DNA of 64,000 nucleotides from Ctena decussata (lineage: Eukaryota; Mollusca; Bivalvia; Lucinida; Lucinidae): contig OZ022502.1 in assembly GCA_963989385.1 (NCBI GenBank), forward strand, positions 55,359,454 through 55,423,453, read 5' to 3'. Of the stretch, positions 11,283 through 22,126 are shown one piece after another. The notes beneath the pieces are model-generated. The model was not told the origin of the DNA. It saw only the letters and a program-made list of their open reading frames with translations, and did not search any database. The position numbers and the translations under genes are program-made. The first letter of the stretch is position 1. Every line of letters starts with the position of its first letter.

Positions 11283-11422
11283 TAGGTTTCCCCATAGGGA
11301 GAAAAAAACATAACAATGTTTCTTTTCTGAAATAGTACGAAATGCGATCGAATCGTAGGCTATGTCAAAACTGGAAAACTAGCTATATACACAACAACGG
11401 TGCGATGCATAACGTGGCCAAA
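11283..11422 (-). other. Segment between gag-pol stop and 3' LTR, with polypurine tract
   Basis: On the minus strand the sequence immediately before the 3' LTR is ATGGGGAAACCTA. The GGGGAAA run is the best candidate for the plus-strand primer (PPT), though short and not pure. An A/T-rich stretch with TTTTTTTCTCCC lies just upstream. Confidence 0.5.
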
Positions 11423-14400
11423 CTATCTACTAAGGTAGTCCGCCCCCAAATTATCTTGGCCGCGGATAGCAAAGATCCTGAATCTGTACGGCTGTAATTT
11501 CATGGCCCAACGCATGATTCGGGGATTGAGCACCTTAGCTGTCTGCATATAGGACAAAGGTTTGTGGTCGGTTTCAAGTAGGAACTCCGCCCCATACAGG
11601 TACTTACGAAATTTCTCAACACCCCAGATTATGCCCAAACATTCCTTTTCAATTACAGAGTAGTTCCTTTCCCGAGGTAACAATTTCTTGCTAGCATAAG
11701 CAATCGGCAAACGACCTTCACCATCGAATTCCTGAAGCAAAATAGCTCCAAGACCAACGTCTGAAGCATCTGTTCGGAGTACAAACGGGTTACCTTCTTG
11801 AAAAACAGGTAAGCGAAGAATAGGACTAGACGTGAGCCTACTCTTCAGGGTTTGAAATGCCCTTTCATGCTGATCTTGCCAATCTTTGATAGAATTAGGT
11901 CTATCCCGTTTAGTTAAATCAGTCAGGGGAGAAGCTATGGATGAGAAATTTGGGATAAAACGACGGTAAAACCCAGCTAATCCCAGAAAAGATTTAATTT
12001 GCCTTTTCGTACATGGACGAGGAGCATCTCTGATAGCCTGTATCTTGTCCTCTTGCGGTCGTACCGTCTGTCCGACGATATTGTGACCAAGGCACTCGAT
12101 ACTGCCATATCCGATCATGCATTTAGATGGTTTTGCCGTCAATTTGGCCGACCTGAGCCGATCTAACACTTGACATAATGACGTCACATGATCCTTCCAT
12201 GTTTCAGTAAATATCCACATGTCATCAACAAAGCTGTCAACATTTGGGAGATTGGACAATATGATTCTCATTAACCTACAAAAAGAGGCTCCCGAATTGA
12301 CCAAACCGAAGGGCATAGTTTTAAACTGGAATAAACCCTTAGGCGTTTCAAATGCCGTCAAAGGTTTAGACCTTTCAGTAAGACTGACTTGCCAATAACC
12401 CTTACTCAGGTCCATCTTTGTAAAGAATTTATGTCCCGACATTTTATTGATAACCTCCTCCATATTTGGCATAGGTTCTGCATCGAATTCCGTCACTTTG
12501 TTAAGCTTCCGGAAGTCGATACAGAATCTAACTGACCCGTCTTTCTTCGGAACTAGGACGACAGGAGATGAATACGGTGAAATCGACGGCTCGATTACCC
12601 CTAAATCTAACATATCCTGTATCTCCGTCTCCATGACGTTACGCGTCTTATACGGGATAGAATAACCTTTCGTCCGTATGGGTTCTGACGTGAGTAGTTT
12701 GATATCGTGCTGTATTTGATCAGTTCGACCGGGTAAACTTGATAGTACATCCGGGTACTGTTTAATCAACGCTTCAACCTCCATACGTTGTTCTGACGTT
12801 AACGTATCTGAAATACTAACGTCATTATAAGTTTCTGGTTCCTTAGCTGTCGGAAAAGCACAATCATCAAGAGAAAATTCATCACTACCATCGTCATCAA
12901 CCGACTCTGTAGTCTCAGTCGACAATAAACAATGTGACGGCACAGTACGACGTTCGACATACTGTTTCAGCATATTAGCATGATATGTACTCACGACACC
13001 ATTGACGTCGATTTTATAGTCCATTCTATTCACCACCTCTACTACTTCATATGGACCCTTCCACTGCAATAATAGTTTATTACTGTCAGTTGGCAGTAAT
13101 AACAGTACTTTATCTCCCACGTTAAATTTACGCGATCTAGCGCGTTTGTCATAATACGCCTTTTGCTTTACCTGTACTTTCCGTAAATTATCATGTGCTA
13201 ACTTACACGTCTGCTCTAACCGTTCTCTCAACTCAATTACGTACTGGTACGTAGACAGAACCTGCTCATCCTGTACCTCTTCAGACCATAATTCACGTAA
13301 TATTGCCATAGGGCCCTTAACGTTACGTCCGTATAACAATTCGAACGGAGAAAACCCTAATGACTCCTGCGGAACCTCCCTTATTGCAAACAGTAGTGCT
13401 GGGAGATATTTATCCCAGTCTTTTGGACGTTCTGCGCACATCCTACGTAGCATTTGCTTCAACGTCGCGTGAAAACGCTCTACAAGACCGTTACAGATAG
13501 GATGATACGGCGTCGTGGTTAACTGCTGGAGTGATAACAGCCTGCTTACTTCTTTCATAACTTCAGCAGTAAACTGACTTCCGCAATCTGTTAACATTTC
13601 ATCAGGTATGCCAACTCTACTAAACATCTCAACTAACGCTTCGGCTACGCGTTCCGTTTCAATGCCGGGTAACGCTACCGCCTCGGGATATCTCGTCGCA
13701 TAGTGTATCATTGTTAAAATATAGCGGGATTTCCTGTCAGAACGAGGTTCTATCGGTCCAACTATATCAACAGCGACTCGTTTAAATGGTGTGTCAATCT
13801 GTGGCAACTTTCCTAAAGGAACCTTAGTGACACGACCTTTTTGAATAGTCCTTTGACATATGTCACAAGATTTACAAAACCTTGCCACATCACCACAAAA
13901 ACCAGGCCAAAAGAACTCAGTTAACACCCTATCCATAGTTTTCTTTATGCCCAAATGACCTGACATCAAGGTTTCGTGCGCCAATCTTAACACCTTTTCA
14001 CGGAAACCTTCAGGGATAATAAGTTGCAAAGTGACCTTGTTTCCCGTAGTAAACTGCCTATACAATAAATCTTTCTTTCGGATAAACTTAGTTTCACCCC
14101 GGTTCAATCCACGACTAATAGTCACATTCCCAGATTCCACTCTTTGCCTTATGCCATTTAATTTCGGGTCAACAACTTGGGCCTGCCTCAACGCCTCCTT
14201 ATCACTAGCAATAATTTGATCAGGAACTTTAAGTTTCCTATAGACCTCTTCACCTTGCTTAGCTTGTGACCTAGTCACTGCCGCCATTGCAAAATGGGAC
14301 ATATCGGGAAGTTTTGACCCGTCAATATTTCCAATAACCAGGTCATACAATGTATCTTCCATGCACAATGCCTCAGTTTTTCCTATGAAAAATGGACAAT

Positions 14401-16057
14401 CTATGTCAACCATTGCTAAGGGATACCTTTGGGTAGATTCATCAATCAAAGTTACATCAGATTCTCTACCAAGTAACTGATCATTAGAAACCAAGTTTCT
14501 ACGAACGACACACCCAGTACAACCTGTGTCCCTTAAAACTACAACCGTTTTACCATTAACCGTACCCTGCGCTGTTGGTAATCGCGACCTTAAAAAGTAA
14601 CAGACACCTTCCCTATCCACGTTATCATTGATTAATGGACTTTCTTCCTTACTCTTATAGAGACCTTCAATTTCATGAGACCTATTCATTGTAGTTTTAC
14701 AAAAGCTCATTTGATGTCCGCCACCCCGACCACGTCCGCGGGAATAACCCCGACCACGGCCACGATCTGAATTACTACCCTTCGTCTGCACAGTATCGGT
14801 CTTACTCTGTGATCTTTGTGTCTCATCTTTCGGTGCATAACTACTCCCCTTATTTCCGCTATATCCACTTGCACTTGCACCTACCTCCGCACTATATGCT
14901 TGCTTCCTATCGGGATTCTTAAAACATTTATATGTTAAATGTCCCTTACCACAAATACTACATTTTATCTCTGGCTTCGCACTCGGCTTATTATCAGATC
15001 TACTCTGAGTTACGCCCTTACTATCACGCTGCCCCTTATTAACACAAGCGTAGACACCGCCACGTGCTTCTGCAAATAAATCTGCTTCCCTAGCCATCTC
15101 ACCTAGATTTGTGAATGTTTTCGGTTTCAAATGAACATATAGTTCTTTACTACAGGATTCTAAAAACTGATCTCTAGCGAAAAAATCGCAAACAGCTTCG
15201 TAAGACTGGTCTACTTTCGCCATTTTCAACCATTTATTAAGATACGACCTAAGTCTACTACTAAACTGAATAAACGTTTCGGACTTTTCAGGCCTATCAT
15301 AGCGAAATTTCTTCCTAAATCCGCGTTCAGTCATATCGAAATTCTTTAACAACGCATCTTTCAACTTGTCATAATCCGCTGCATCATCTACAGACAATCT
15401 ATCATAAACATCAAGCGCGCGACCTTTAAGTAATGCGCTTAAATATGCAGCCCAAACGTTTTTATCCCATTTGTTCGCCGTCGCGTATTTCTCAAACCTT
15501 GATAAGTAACTATCCATTTTGTCCTTACTTTCATCAAAATACGGTAATTTGGGATCTCGCGCATGCGCTAACTTTTCAGCCTTCTGTTTTTCTAATTCAA
15601 CTCTAAACGTTACCTTCTGCAAATCTATCTGATTCTTCAACTCGCGTTGCTGCAATTCAAAACTATACTTCAACTTTTCTAACTCAACTTCGCTCGACAA
15701 CTTCGCTTCCTTATCGCTTTCGACTTGAGACAACTTAGCTTCCCTATCTTTCTCGGCTTGCCGCTCTATGCTTTCAATTCGCGCCATCTCGATTTCCCTA
15801 TCCGCCGCAATCTTAGCTTCTTCCGTCGCCCTATCCGCCGCAATCTTAGCCAATTCAATTTCCCTATCTTTTTCAGCCTGCGCAAGCTTTTCTTTCTCCG
15901 CCGCGATCTTCTCTTTATCAAGTTCCCTTACCGCGTGCCTTTCTGCCCTCTCAGTCTCTTGCTGTTGCTTAACAAATTCCTGCAAAGCCTGCCCCTCATA
16001 ACCTAACTCCTTTCCCGTCTTAACTAACTGATCCATGCCGCTTAACGTAATGCTCAC
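11423..16057 (-). CDS. Gag-Pol polyprotein with Gmr1-type order (Gag-PR-INT-RT-RNaseH)
   Basis: One uninterrupted ORF of 1544 residues. Residues about 30-165 form a charged coiled coil. About 170-345 is the capsid-like Gag, and its end (FRYDRPEKSETF...EQ/DQFL-type...EL...A) resembles the SCAN domain. A CCHC zinc knuckle (CSICGKGHLTYKC) lies near 362-376. The aspartic protease motif (RDTGCTG) is near 505-515. The integrase HHCC zinc finger (GHLGIKKT...CKSCDICQR) is at about 692-736. The integrase DDE core has D near 766 (VDIVGPI), D near 821 (LTDCGSQF) and E near 855 (NGLVERFH). RT follows at about 1150-1290 (VPKKDGSVRFCIDFRKLN, FVDDMW as the catalytic box). RNase H is at about 1425-1544 (LRTDASDVGLG, EKECLG, ETDHKPL). 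Integrase before RT is the Ty1/copia order, yet the RT is Ty3/gypsy type. The start at 16057 is the first ATG after the leader and gives a Gag of normal length. Confidence 0.95.
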   Translation of the reverse strand: MSITLSGMDQLVKTGKELGYEGQALQEFVKQQQETERAERHAVRELDKEKIAAEKEKLAQAEKDREIELAKIAADRATEEAKIAADREIEMARIESIERQAEKDREAKLSQVESDKEAKLSSEVELEKLKYSFELQQRELKNQIDLQKVTFRVELEKQKAEKLAHARDPKLPYFDESKDKMDSYLSRFEKYATANKWDKNVWAAYLSALLKGRALDVYDRLSVDDAADYDKLKDALLKNFDMTERGFRKKFRYDRPEKSETFIQFSSRLRSYLNKWLKMAKVDQSYEAVCDFFARDQFLESCSKELYVHLKPKTFTNLGEMAREADLFAEARGGVYACVNKGQRDSKGVTQSRSDNKPSAKPEIKCSICGKGHLTYKCFKNPDRKQAYSAEVGASASGYSGNKGSSYAPKDETQRSQSKTDTVQTKGSNSDRGRGRGYSRGRGRGGGHQMSFCKTTMNRSHEIEGLYKSKEESPLINDNVDREGVCYFLRSRLPTAQGTVNGKTVVVLRDTGCTGCVVRRNLVSNDQLLGRESDVTLIDESTQRYPLAMVDIDCPFFIGKTEALCMEDTLYDLVIGNIDGSKLPDMSHFAMAAVTRSQAKQGEEVYRKLKVPDQIIASDKEALRQAQVVDPKLNGIRQRVESGNVTISRGLNRGETKFIRKKDLLYRQFTTGNKVTLQLIIPEGFREKVLRLAHETLMSGHLGIKKTMDRVLTEFFWPGFCGDVARFCKSCDICQRTIQKGRVTKVPLGKLPQIDTPFKRVAVDIVGPIEPRSDRKSRYILTMIHYATRYPEAVALPGIETERVAEALVEMFSRVGIPDEMLTDCGSQFTAEVMKEVSRLLSLQQLTTTPYHPICNGLVERFHATLKQMLRRMCAERPKDWDKYLPALLFAIREVPQESLGFSPFELLYGRNVKGPMAILRELWSEEVQDEQVLSTYQYVIELRERLEQTCKLAHDNLRKVQVKQKAYYDKRARSRKFNVGDKVLLLLPTDSNKLLLQWKGPYEVVEVVNRMDYKIDVNGVVSTYHANMLKQYVERRTVPSHCLLSTETTESVDDDGSDEFSLDDCAFPTAKEPETYNDVSISDTLTSEQRMEVEALIKQYPDVLSSLPGRTDQIQHDIKLLTSEPIRTKGYSIPYKTRNVMETEIQDMLDLGVIEPSISPYSSPVVLVPKKDGSVRFCIDFRKLNKVTEFDAEPMPNMEEVINKMSGHKFFTKMDLSKGYWQVSLTERSKPLTAFETPKGLFQFKTMPFGLVNSGASFCRLMRIILSNLPNVDSFVDDMWIFTETWKDHVTSLCQVLDRLRSAKLTAKPSKCMIGYGSIECLGHNIVGQTVRPQEDKIQAIRDAPRPCTKRQIKSFLGLAGFYRRFIPNFSSIASPLTDLTKRDRPNSIKDWQDQHERAFQTLKSRLTSSPILRLPVFQEGNPFVLRTDASDVGLGAILLQEFDGEGRLPIAYASKKLLPRERNYSVIEKECLGIIWGVEKFRKYLYGAEFLLETDHKPLSYMQTAKVLNPRIMRWAMKLQPYRFRIFAIRGQDNLGADYLSR

Positions 16058-16973
16058 GTTAACTTAACTGAAACCGACGTTCACTTATAGTCACACACGT
16101 TAACTAAAACGTTAACAATAATAATAACAAACTAATCCAACTAAAACGTTGATAAATTAGTATACTCGCGATCTAGACGTAGCCAATAAAGTTACGTTCA
16201 TAACAGACCGGAAATGACGTCATAAACTGACGTTGACTTTGCCGAGAATTACTTTTCACTATTAAATGACGTAATTAGATGACGTAAATAACCCACATTA
16301 CAATTACGCCCAACTTGACCTAGCGTATCGGATATACAAACGTAACGTATGTAACGCAACGTATTAACACTGACACGACAACTGTACGTCCTACATTACA
16401 AAACCTTATAAGATACCAACGGTAAATCAAACTTAAGATTCTGCTGTTAGGTTTAATTCATTGTAACGATACTACAGTACGTTACGAGTAACCTACGTTA
16501 CTAAATCAGGACATAAAATGGACCTCAGTAACGGTTACGACACGACGTACAAAACGTTTAAGTTAATAAACTAACAGGTTGTCATGCAACAGCAGTGCCA
16601 AGGTACTCAAACGGACCTTAAAACTAAATATGTATCATCCGTGCCAAGACAATTCAGGTCTATATACCTCAGTTTCCCCACTCAGATATGCAACCTGTTA
16701 CATTCTATCACAAATTAATGCATGGGCTATCGCACTTCATCACGCAGGGAATAAGGATAGTTGACCTTAATTGAGTGTAGGTTACATTTACAAGAATTTA
16801 GTGGCAAAATTGCTCCCCTAAAATTCACAGCCTTACAAACATCCTTACGTCACCTTGGAAAAGAACAATCAGAAAGTCAATAATAAAAAAAAAATGTCTG
16901 ACAAAATTGTGCCTAGATTCTGTATATATTGTCAATGTCTTACACTGGCAGATATTAACCAGAAGTCAAATCC
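16058..16973 (-). other. Leader (5' untranslated region) of the LTR element
   Basis: About 0.9 kb between primer-binding site and gag-pol start on the minus strand. AT-rich with frequent ACGT motifs, no ORF of note. It would hold the packaging signal in the RNA. Confidence 0.7.
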
Positions 16974-16991
16974 CGTTACTTCATGACACCA
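16974..16991 (-). promoter_or_regulatory. Primer-binding site
   Basis: Directly after the 5' LTR on the minus strand the sequence reads TGGTGTCATGAAGTAACG. TGG pairs with the CCA end of a tRNA. The complement ends ATGACACCA, similar to the 3' ends of some leucine tRNAs; the tRNA identity is a guess. There is no spacer between LTR and site. Confidence 0.7.
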
Positions 16992-19171
16992 TGTTACGCA
17001 GAAGGTTTTACACACGGTCGACACGGGTGTAGAGCCTTATGCGTCGCCAGGACGGCGGAGGGTGACTTCCGGTTAAAGGGTTATCTACTAGTGTAATACA
17101 CTAACAAGGAAACTCTAACAACGTTAGAATTTTTTAAGTTTATATATAATGTAAATTCTATATACAACAATACAATTTACAACTGTCACAATTACAATAA
17201 TATACAACACATATCAGTTCATGTCGCTGGCCCAAGTAAGGTGTTTGTTTCAAATCTGTAATCGATTTGCGTACAATACGCAAATAGATTACCGTCTGAC
17301 GTCAACACCGTACTCGGCTCAGCGCCATGAACTAAAGGAAAACACAAAGGACAAAAAACGTTAGTTTGAGCTCATACAAAAAAACAAGGCCTTATGTTGG
17401 TAGACTTCAATTCGTCGTTCCCTGGATCATGTCATGGGCCAGTCCATATATCATGAGGAACACCAACTTATATAAACACGTGCACGATTATATACTGGTC
17501 GCTCCCTGGATCGTACCAGGGACCAGTCTATATATATTAACACACCTTAGTGGACGAACACTGTCCCACACTTGATGTGACCTTCAGATCTTATCACAGA
17601 ATCTGGCAAAACTGTGCTAACCACTTCCGCCTACATTTTGTGCTTCCCGCCTCTGCTTAGGAACCATGCACAAACGGCGTTGTAACTGCCTCTACCCGGG
17701 TTGGTATTAACCTGGAGACGTATATCGAATCTCCAGGTGAGACGTGGCTCTAAGCCCTAACAGCTGACTGCCGGACTTGATGTGCCTAAAAATAACGAAC
17801 TTACACTTAATACATTGCAACTACATAATAACAATACGTAAGACTTGGGCCTGTCTTGGAAATACCATACAACGCCCTCGGCGAATGCCGAGCATAACGT
17901 GCACACGCCAGCCGTGTCACTAGACACAACTCGCGCTCACGATGTAAAGCCAAAATTGTGCTTACTACTTCCGCCAATGAAGAAACGTAGATCCTACCAC
18001 GCATGTGCGTCGAAGGATCTGACGCCAAACATTGTCGAGAAGTATACTGACGTCAACAGGTATTACCATGACATATCCCACATAAAACATGAGTAATCTA
18101 GACAATAACCTATCTACATTAAATTGATTTACCAAAAATTTAACTCTCATATGTATTAATTCATTCCTTTAAACTAAGCGTAATACCATTTGCCATAGAA
18201 TATAATAACTGAATAAGCGTTTCTAACACATTTGGGATATAACGTTTGATCTGACATCATGACGCCAATGATGTTATACCATATGACGTCATCTAGTGAA
18301 GGCAAATCAAACGCATGACGACCAAATGTTACCATTATAACTTATGGAAAAAAACCTTAATGCGGTGCATGCTATGGCGTCAATTGACGTCACGAGTACA
18401 TAAATTAGTTCCATTACAAATCAATCTACTTCTATAGGCCACGTATACGTGAAACTAATATAAAAAGTGCTGACGTCGCAATAACATGATGCAACTGACT
18501 TCATATGAATAACATGAATGCAATTGACGTCACTGGACGTCAAATAGACGCACACCATTGCAACCAACATCAGTGATATAAACTATTTCCGTAATTTACA
18601 AAACTTCCTAATATACAAATACCATGCGCAGCATGATCAGTATAAACAAAATTGGTCGACATATGCGCAGCCTGATCACTGCCAACAAAATCAAATCAGT
18701 CGACACATATAGTCATACCATATCAATCAGAAGTCACATTTTTCATTCTTAGCCAAACAATTCTAAAATAAATATAATAAAATCTTACCGTTCTGATCTA
18801 AACTCAGAATCTGGGCACACAACAATATAACATCCTCAGTATAAGAATTAAACAGCCACGTCTAACTTTTCAATAAAAGATAGGCGTATAAATAGTATGC
18901 GTCTCACATTTAAATCATGGGACTCGTGCAGGTATTCACATTAAAATCATGCAACACGCTGTCCATAATCAAAAGACTCGTGCAGGTATTCACCTTAAAA
19001 TCATGCAATACGCTGTCGACGAGAGGTATTCACAAACAACCCATGCATAACGTAGCCACAATTTCCGTAAATGTTTTATTACCACAGTTGCCCTAAAACT
19101 GTAGCCCTACTGATTGAAAGGATTAAAACAATTTCGACGACATAGTCGACGATCGGATCCATTTCGTAACA
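16992..19171 (-). repeat. 5' LTR of the Gmr1-like element
   Basis: Same length as the 3' LTR with no net indel. The differences I found are near 18634-18636 (two sites), 18720, 18797 and 18966, where this copy has T or A against C or G in the other. As the 5' LTR of a minus-strand element it would drive transcription leftward, toward 11423. Confidence 0.95.
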
Positions 19172-19176
19172 GACAG
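19172..19176. repeat. Right 5-bp target duplication (GACAG) of the LTR element
   Basis: Copies 9098-9102. Removing the element and one copy joins the LINE codons for ...VRQ to GCPLSPYLF without a frame change. Confidence 0.9.
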
Positions 19177-20967
19177 GGCTGCCCACTTTCCCCATATTTA
19201 TTCAGAATCTGTATAGAACTACTATCTAACCATATAATAAAAAACAAAGACATCAAAGGTATAAATATAGCAGGAGAAGAATTTAAAACGTCAATGTTTG
19301 CAGACGATGCATCTTTTATCATGGATGGTTCGAAAAAATCCTTTGAAACATTAATTAATGTTTTAGATAATTTTGATAACATTTCAGGCTTAAGGCTTAA
19401 TCAGAGAAAAGTTCAGTCTTTGCGAATAGGATCACCTATAACTTCAGATATCATGTATTTAAGGAATAAAAAGTTCGCGTGGAGCTCTAATGAAGCAAAA
19501 GCTCTTGGAATTATCTTCAAAACCGATAAGAACGACGTATTGCCGTTAAACCTAGATCCTAAAATAAATGATTTTAATGTATGTTTAAAACAATGGCAAC
19601 ATCGCAAACTGACTCTGATGGGAAAAATCGTTGTAATTAAAAAATTTGCACTCCCGAAACTTATCTATCCCCTTACATGTTTACCAAATCCTCCAAAAGA
19701 AACTATCCAGTATATTCAAAGATTAATGTACAACGTCATTTGGGATGGTAAATCGGAAAAATAAAACGTAATACTTTAATTCAAAATTATGAAAGGGGAG
19801 GGTTAAAAATGGTTGACATAGAAAAATTTATATGGTCACTTAAAACAAGCTGGATTAAACGTTTAATAGGAAGCGAATCAGAAAGTCTACTTAAAAGTTT
19901 ATATTCAAAACACTTTAAAAACTTTGGTGAAAATCTTTTATTTGAATGTAATTTTAATGAAACGGACATTACTAAATATTTTCATAATAAACCTTTTTTG
20001 CGAGACACTTTAATAGCATGGAATAAACTAAATACCAAAACGGCGATATTAAGTTATGGCAACGAAATAATCTGGAATAATTCGTATATTAGAGTTGGAA
20101 ACGAAACAGTTATGTTTAAACATTGGTATCAGTCAGGAATAAAGTATATAAAGGATATGTTTGATCAAACTGAGCAAAACTTTTACTCATTTAATAAATT
20201 ACGTGGAATTTATAACATACCTAATACAGATTTTCTTCAATATGTAAGTCTTATGAACAGCATCCCGATACAGTGGAAAATTAAAATAAAAACAGAAAAC
20301 TTAAATCAATTGCATGAAGTAAACATACTAAGCCGGTTATTGAAGATAAAAAAGATAAATAAATTAACGTATAATATATTTGTAGAAAAAGAAAATATAG
20401 AAATAAAAACATCAGAAACTAAATGGGAAGATATATTTCCAGATACTGAATTAAATTGGAAAGCTATATATTTATCGGTGTTAAAGTCCACCAACGACAT
20501 AAAATTGCGAAACTTTCAATATAAATACTTAATGCGAATAATACCAACAAACTGTTATTTAACAAAATGCCACATTGTTTTGTTCGTCTCTGTGTGAGTT
20601 CTGTACTATGGAAATTGAAACAGTCTCACATCTATTTTGGGAGACCAGACATGTTCAAAAATTTTGGAAAGACTTATCTCGATTTCTAAGAGAAAACGAT
20701 AAAGACATTAACATAAATTTAAAAACAATTACTTTTGGAATACATACATTATATCAAAAACCAGAAACTCAAGTTAAAATTTTTATTTTATTCGTAGCTA
20801 AATATTTCATTTTTAGCTGTAAATATAAAAAACAAATACCAACTTTGCCCAATTTTAAATCATATTTGTCAATGAGAATAAAAACTGAAAAAGAAATTGC
20901 ACTTATCCATGACAAATTAACACAATTTGAAAATAAATGGAATGATTATTTAAACCTCATAGCTTAG
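19177..20967 (+). pseudogene. LINE ORF2, 3' part: reverse transcriptase catalytic region and C-terminus, broken
   Basis: Continues the RT from the other side of the LTR insertion. GCPLSPYLF opens the segment and MFADDASFIMDG carries the catalytic ADD. SGLRLNQRKVQ and the thumb and maturation-like region follow up to WDGKSEK. A one-base shift at an A-run near 19758 moves the frame, which continues NYERGGLKMVDIEKFIWSLK to about 20580. A second shift precedes the C-terminal Cys/His segment (CEFCTMEIETVSHLFWE), which ends at 20967. The catalytic box itself is intact; the protein is disabled by the shifts and by the damage in the 5' part. Confidence 0.85.
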
Positions 20968-21669
20968 TTTTTGTTCTAAATGAAACAGGAGAGCAGTTGA
21001 TTTTTTTATATTATTATTATTTTTTGTCTTTCTATGTAAATCCTTGATATTTATTTTTTATTGTTATATTATTTTTTTTCTCTGGTTTCTTGATAATTTG
21101 TTCATTCTCTTTTTTGTCATTTATTTGTTTATTTTTGAATTTTTTTCTTCCCCTTTTTTTTTGTTTTTTCATACAAAAAAAATATTGTAACATGCTTTAA
21201 GTTTTTTCATGACATTGTTAAAAGAAAACAAAATAGCAACATTTACACATCATATATTGGTTTTCCACTTATTAAAATAGTAGAAAATGTATAGATTAGT
21301 TTGACAACGCGCCCATTGGACTTATTTTCTGAAGTTAAACTTGGAATATATATATACATATATGCGTGTATGTTTGTGCAGGAGTATATACATGTACGTA
21401 TATGTATGTATGTGTATATATGTGTACATATGCGTATATGTATGTAATGTGTATGTGTATAAGTATTTATATATAAATAAGTAAAATAGCAGCTAATGTA
21501 CGTTACAATTACAACATCTGACTTTTATGTTGATATATTCTTCCTTTCTGGAGCAGCTACAAATCTAATGGGCGCGTTGGCTAGATGTACTTGAAACATT
21601 ATTATGTAATACTATGCAAAAACTTTTGTACCATGAGACAATATTATTAAAAAAAATTAATAACAAAAA
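20968..21669 (+). other. LINE 3' untranslated region and A-rich tail
   Basis: T-rich start, then a TATG/TGTA low-complexity run (about 21345-21475) bracketed by the inverted arms CAACGCGCCCATT (21305-21317) and AATGGGCGCGTTG (21567-21579). It ends in an A-rich tail that merges into the right target duplication. Confidence 0.7.
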
Positions 21670-21715
21670 AAGTATAAAGTAAATCGAGAAAATTTAAAAA
21701 GATCTAAATCGCTTT
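21670..21715. repeat. Right 46-bp target-site duplication of the LINE
   Basis: Identical to 3171-3216. The unit sequence continues from here exactly as in the uninterrupted units (for example from 26438 in unit 2). Confidence 0.9.
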
Positions 21716-22126
21716 CACATCCAAATAAGTAAATGAGCTACTTTGCCTGTTCGAACGGTTCATGTACAAAACTGCATGCCTTTTTTAATTAGTGTTATAT
21801 CATTCATTTAATCTAATGATAGAAAAACAGTCTTTTTTATAATATGTGTATCTAGTAAGAAATTCATTTTCTTCCGTGTCTGTTCTACGAATGTTTCCGT
21901 CTATTTTCACTACGCGTCACGAAGAGCTTGGGGTATTCGATTGGACGTAGATTACACTTGCCATCGGCTATTTCGTATTATCTAGCTATGACTATACGCA
22001 CATGGATAAAGTACGACTTTCAGAGAGAATGAGTATAACTTAATGAATAAATTAGTTTCAGAACAGTTCATCATTCGTACTTAATATCTATTTATTTAAT
22101 TATTTATGTATGACATGTTCCACAAA

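Larger units (their letters stand above)
9103..19171 (-). mobile_element. Complete Gmr1-like Ty3/gypsy LTR retrotransposon
   Basis: 10,069 bp, coding on the minus strand. Two 2180-bp direct repeats (9103-11282, 16992-19171) begin TGTTACG and end CGTAACA and are flanked by GACAG. A single intact gag-pol ORF, a primer-binding site abutting the 5' LTR and a purine-rich stretch abutting the 3' LTR are all present. By eye the LTRs differ at five sites, all transitions, so the insertion is young. It sits inside the RT domain of the dead LINE. With ORF and LTRs intact, it is a candidate for an active element. Confidence 0.95.
3217..21669 (+). mobile_element. L1/Tx1-like non-LTR retrotransposon (LINE), interrupted and degenerate
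   Basis: About 8.4 kb net after removing the nested LTR element and one copy of its 5-bp duplication. It starts with T-rich sequence, carries ORF1 (3559-4564) and an ORF2 with endonuclease and reverse transcriptase (7180-9102 plus 19177-20967), and ends in an A-rich tail at about 21645-21669. The 46-bp duplication flanks it. ORF2 motifs (GGDFNTVL, SDHSIV, FEKAFDCV, GCPLSPYLF, FADDASF) place it in the L1 group; the resemblance is closest to L1/Tx1-type elements of aquatic animals, from memory. Both ORFs carry stops and frameshifts, so this copy could not move by itself. Confidence 0.85.
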
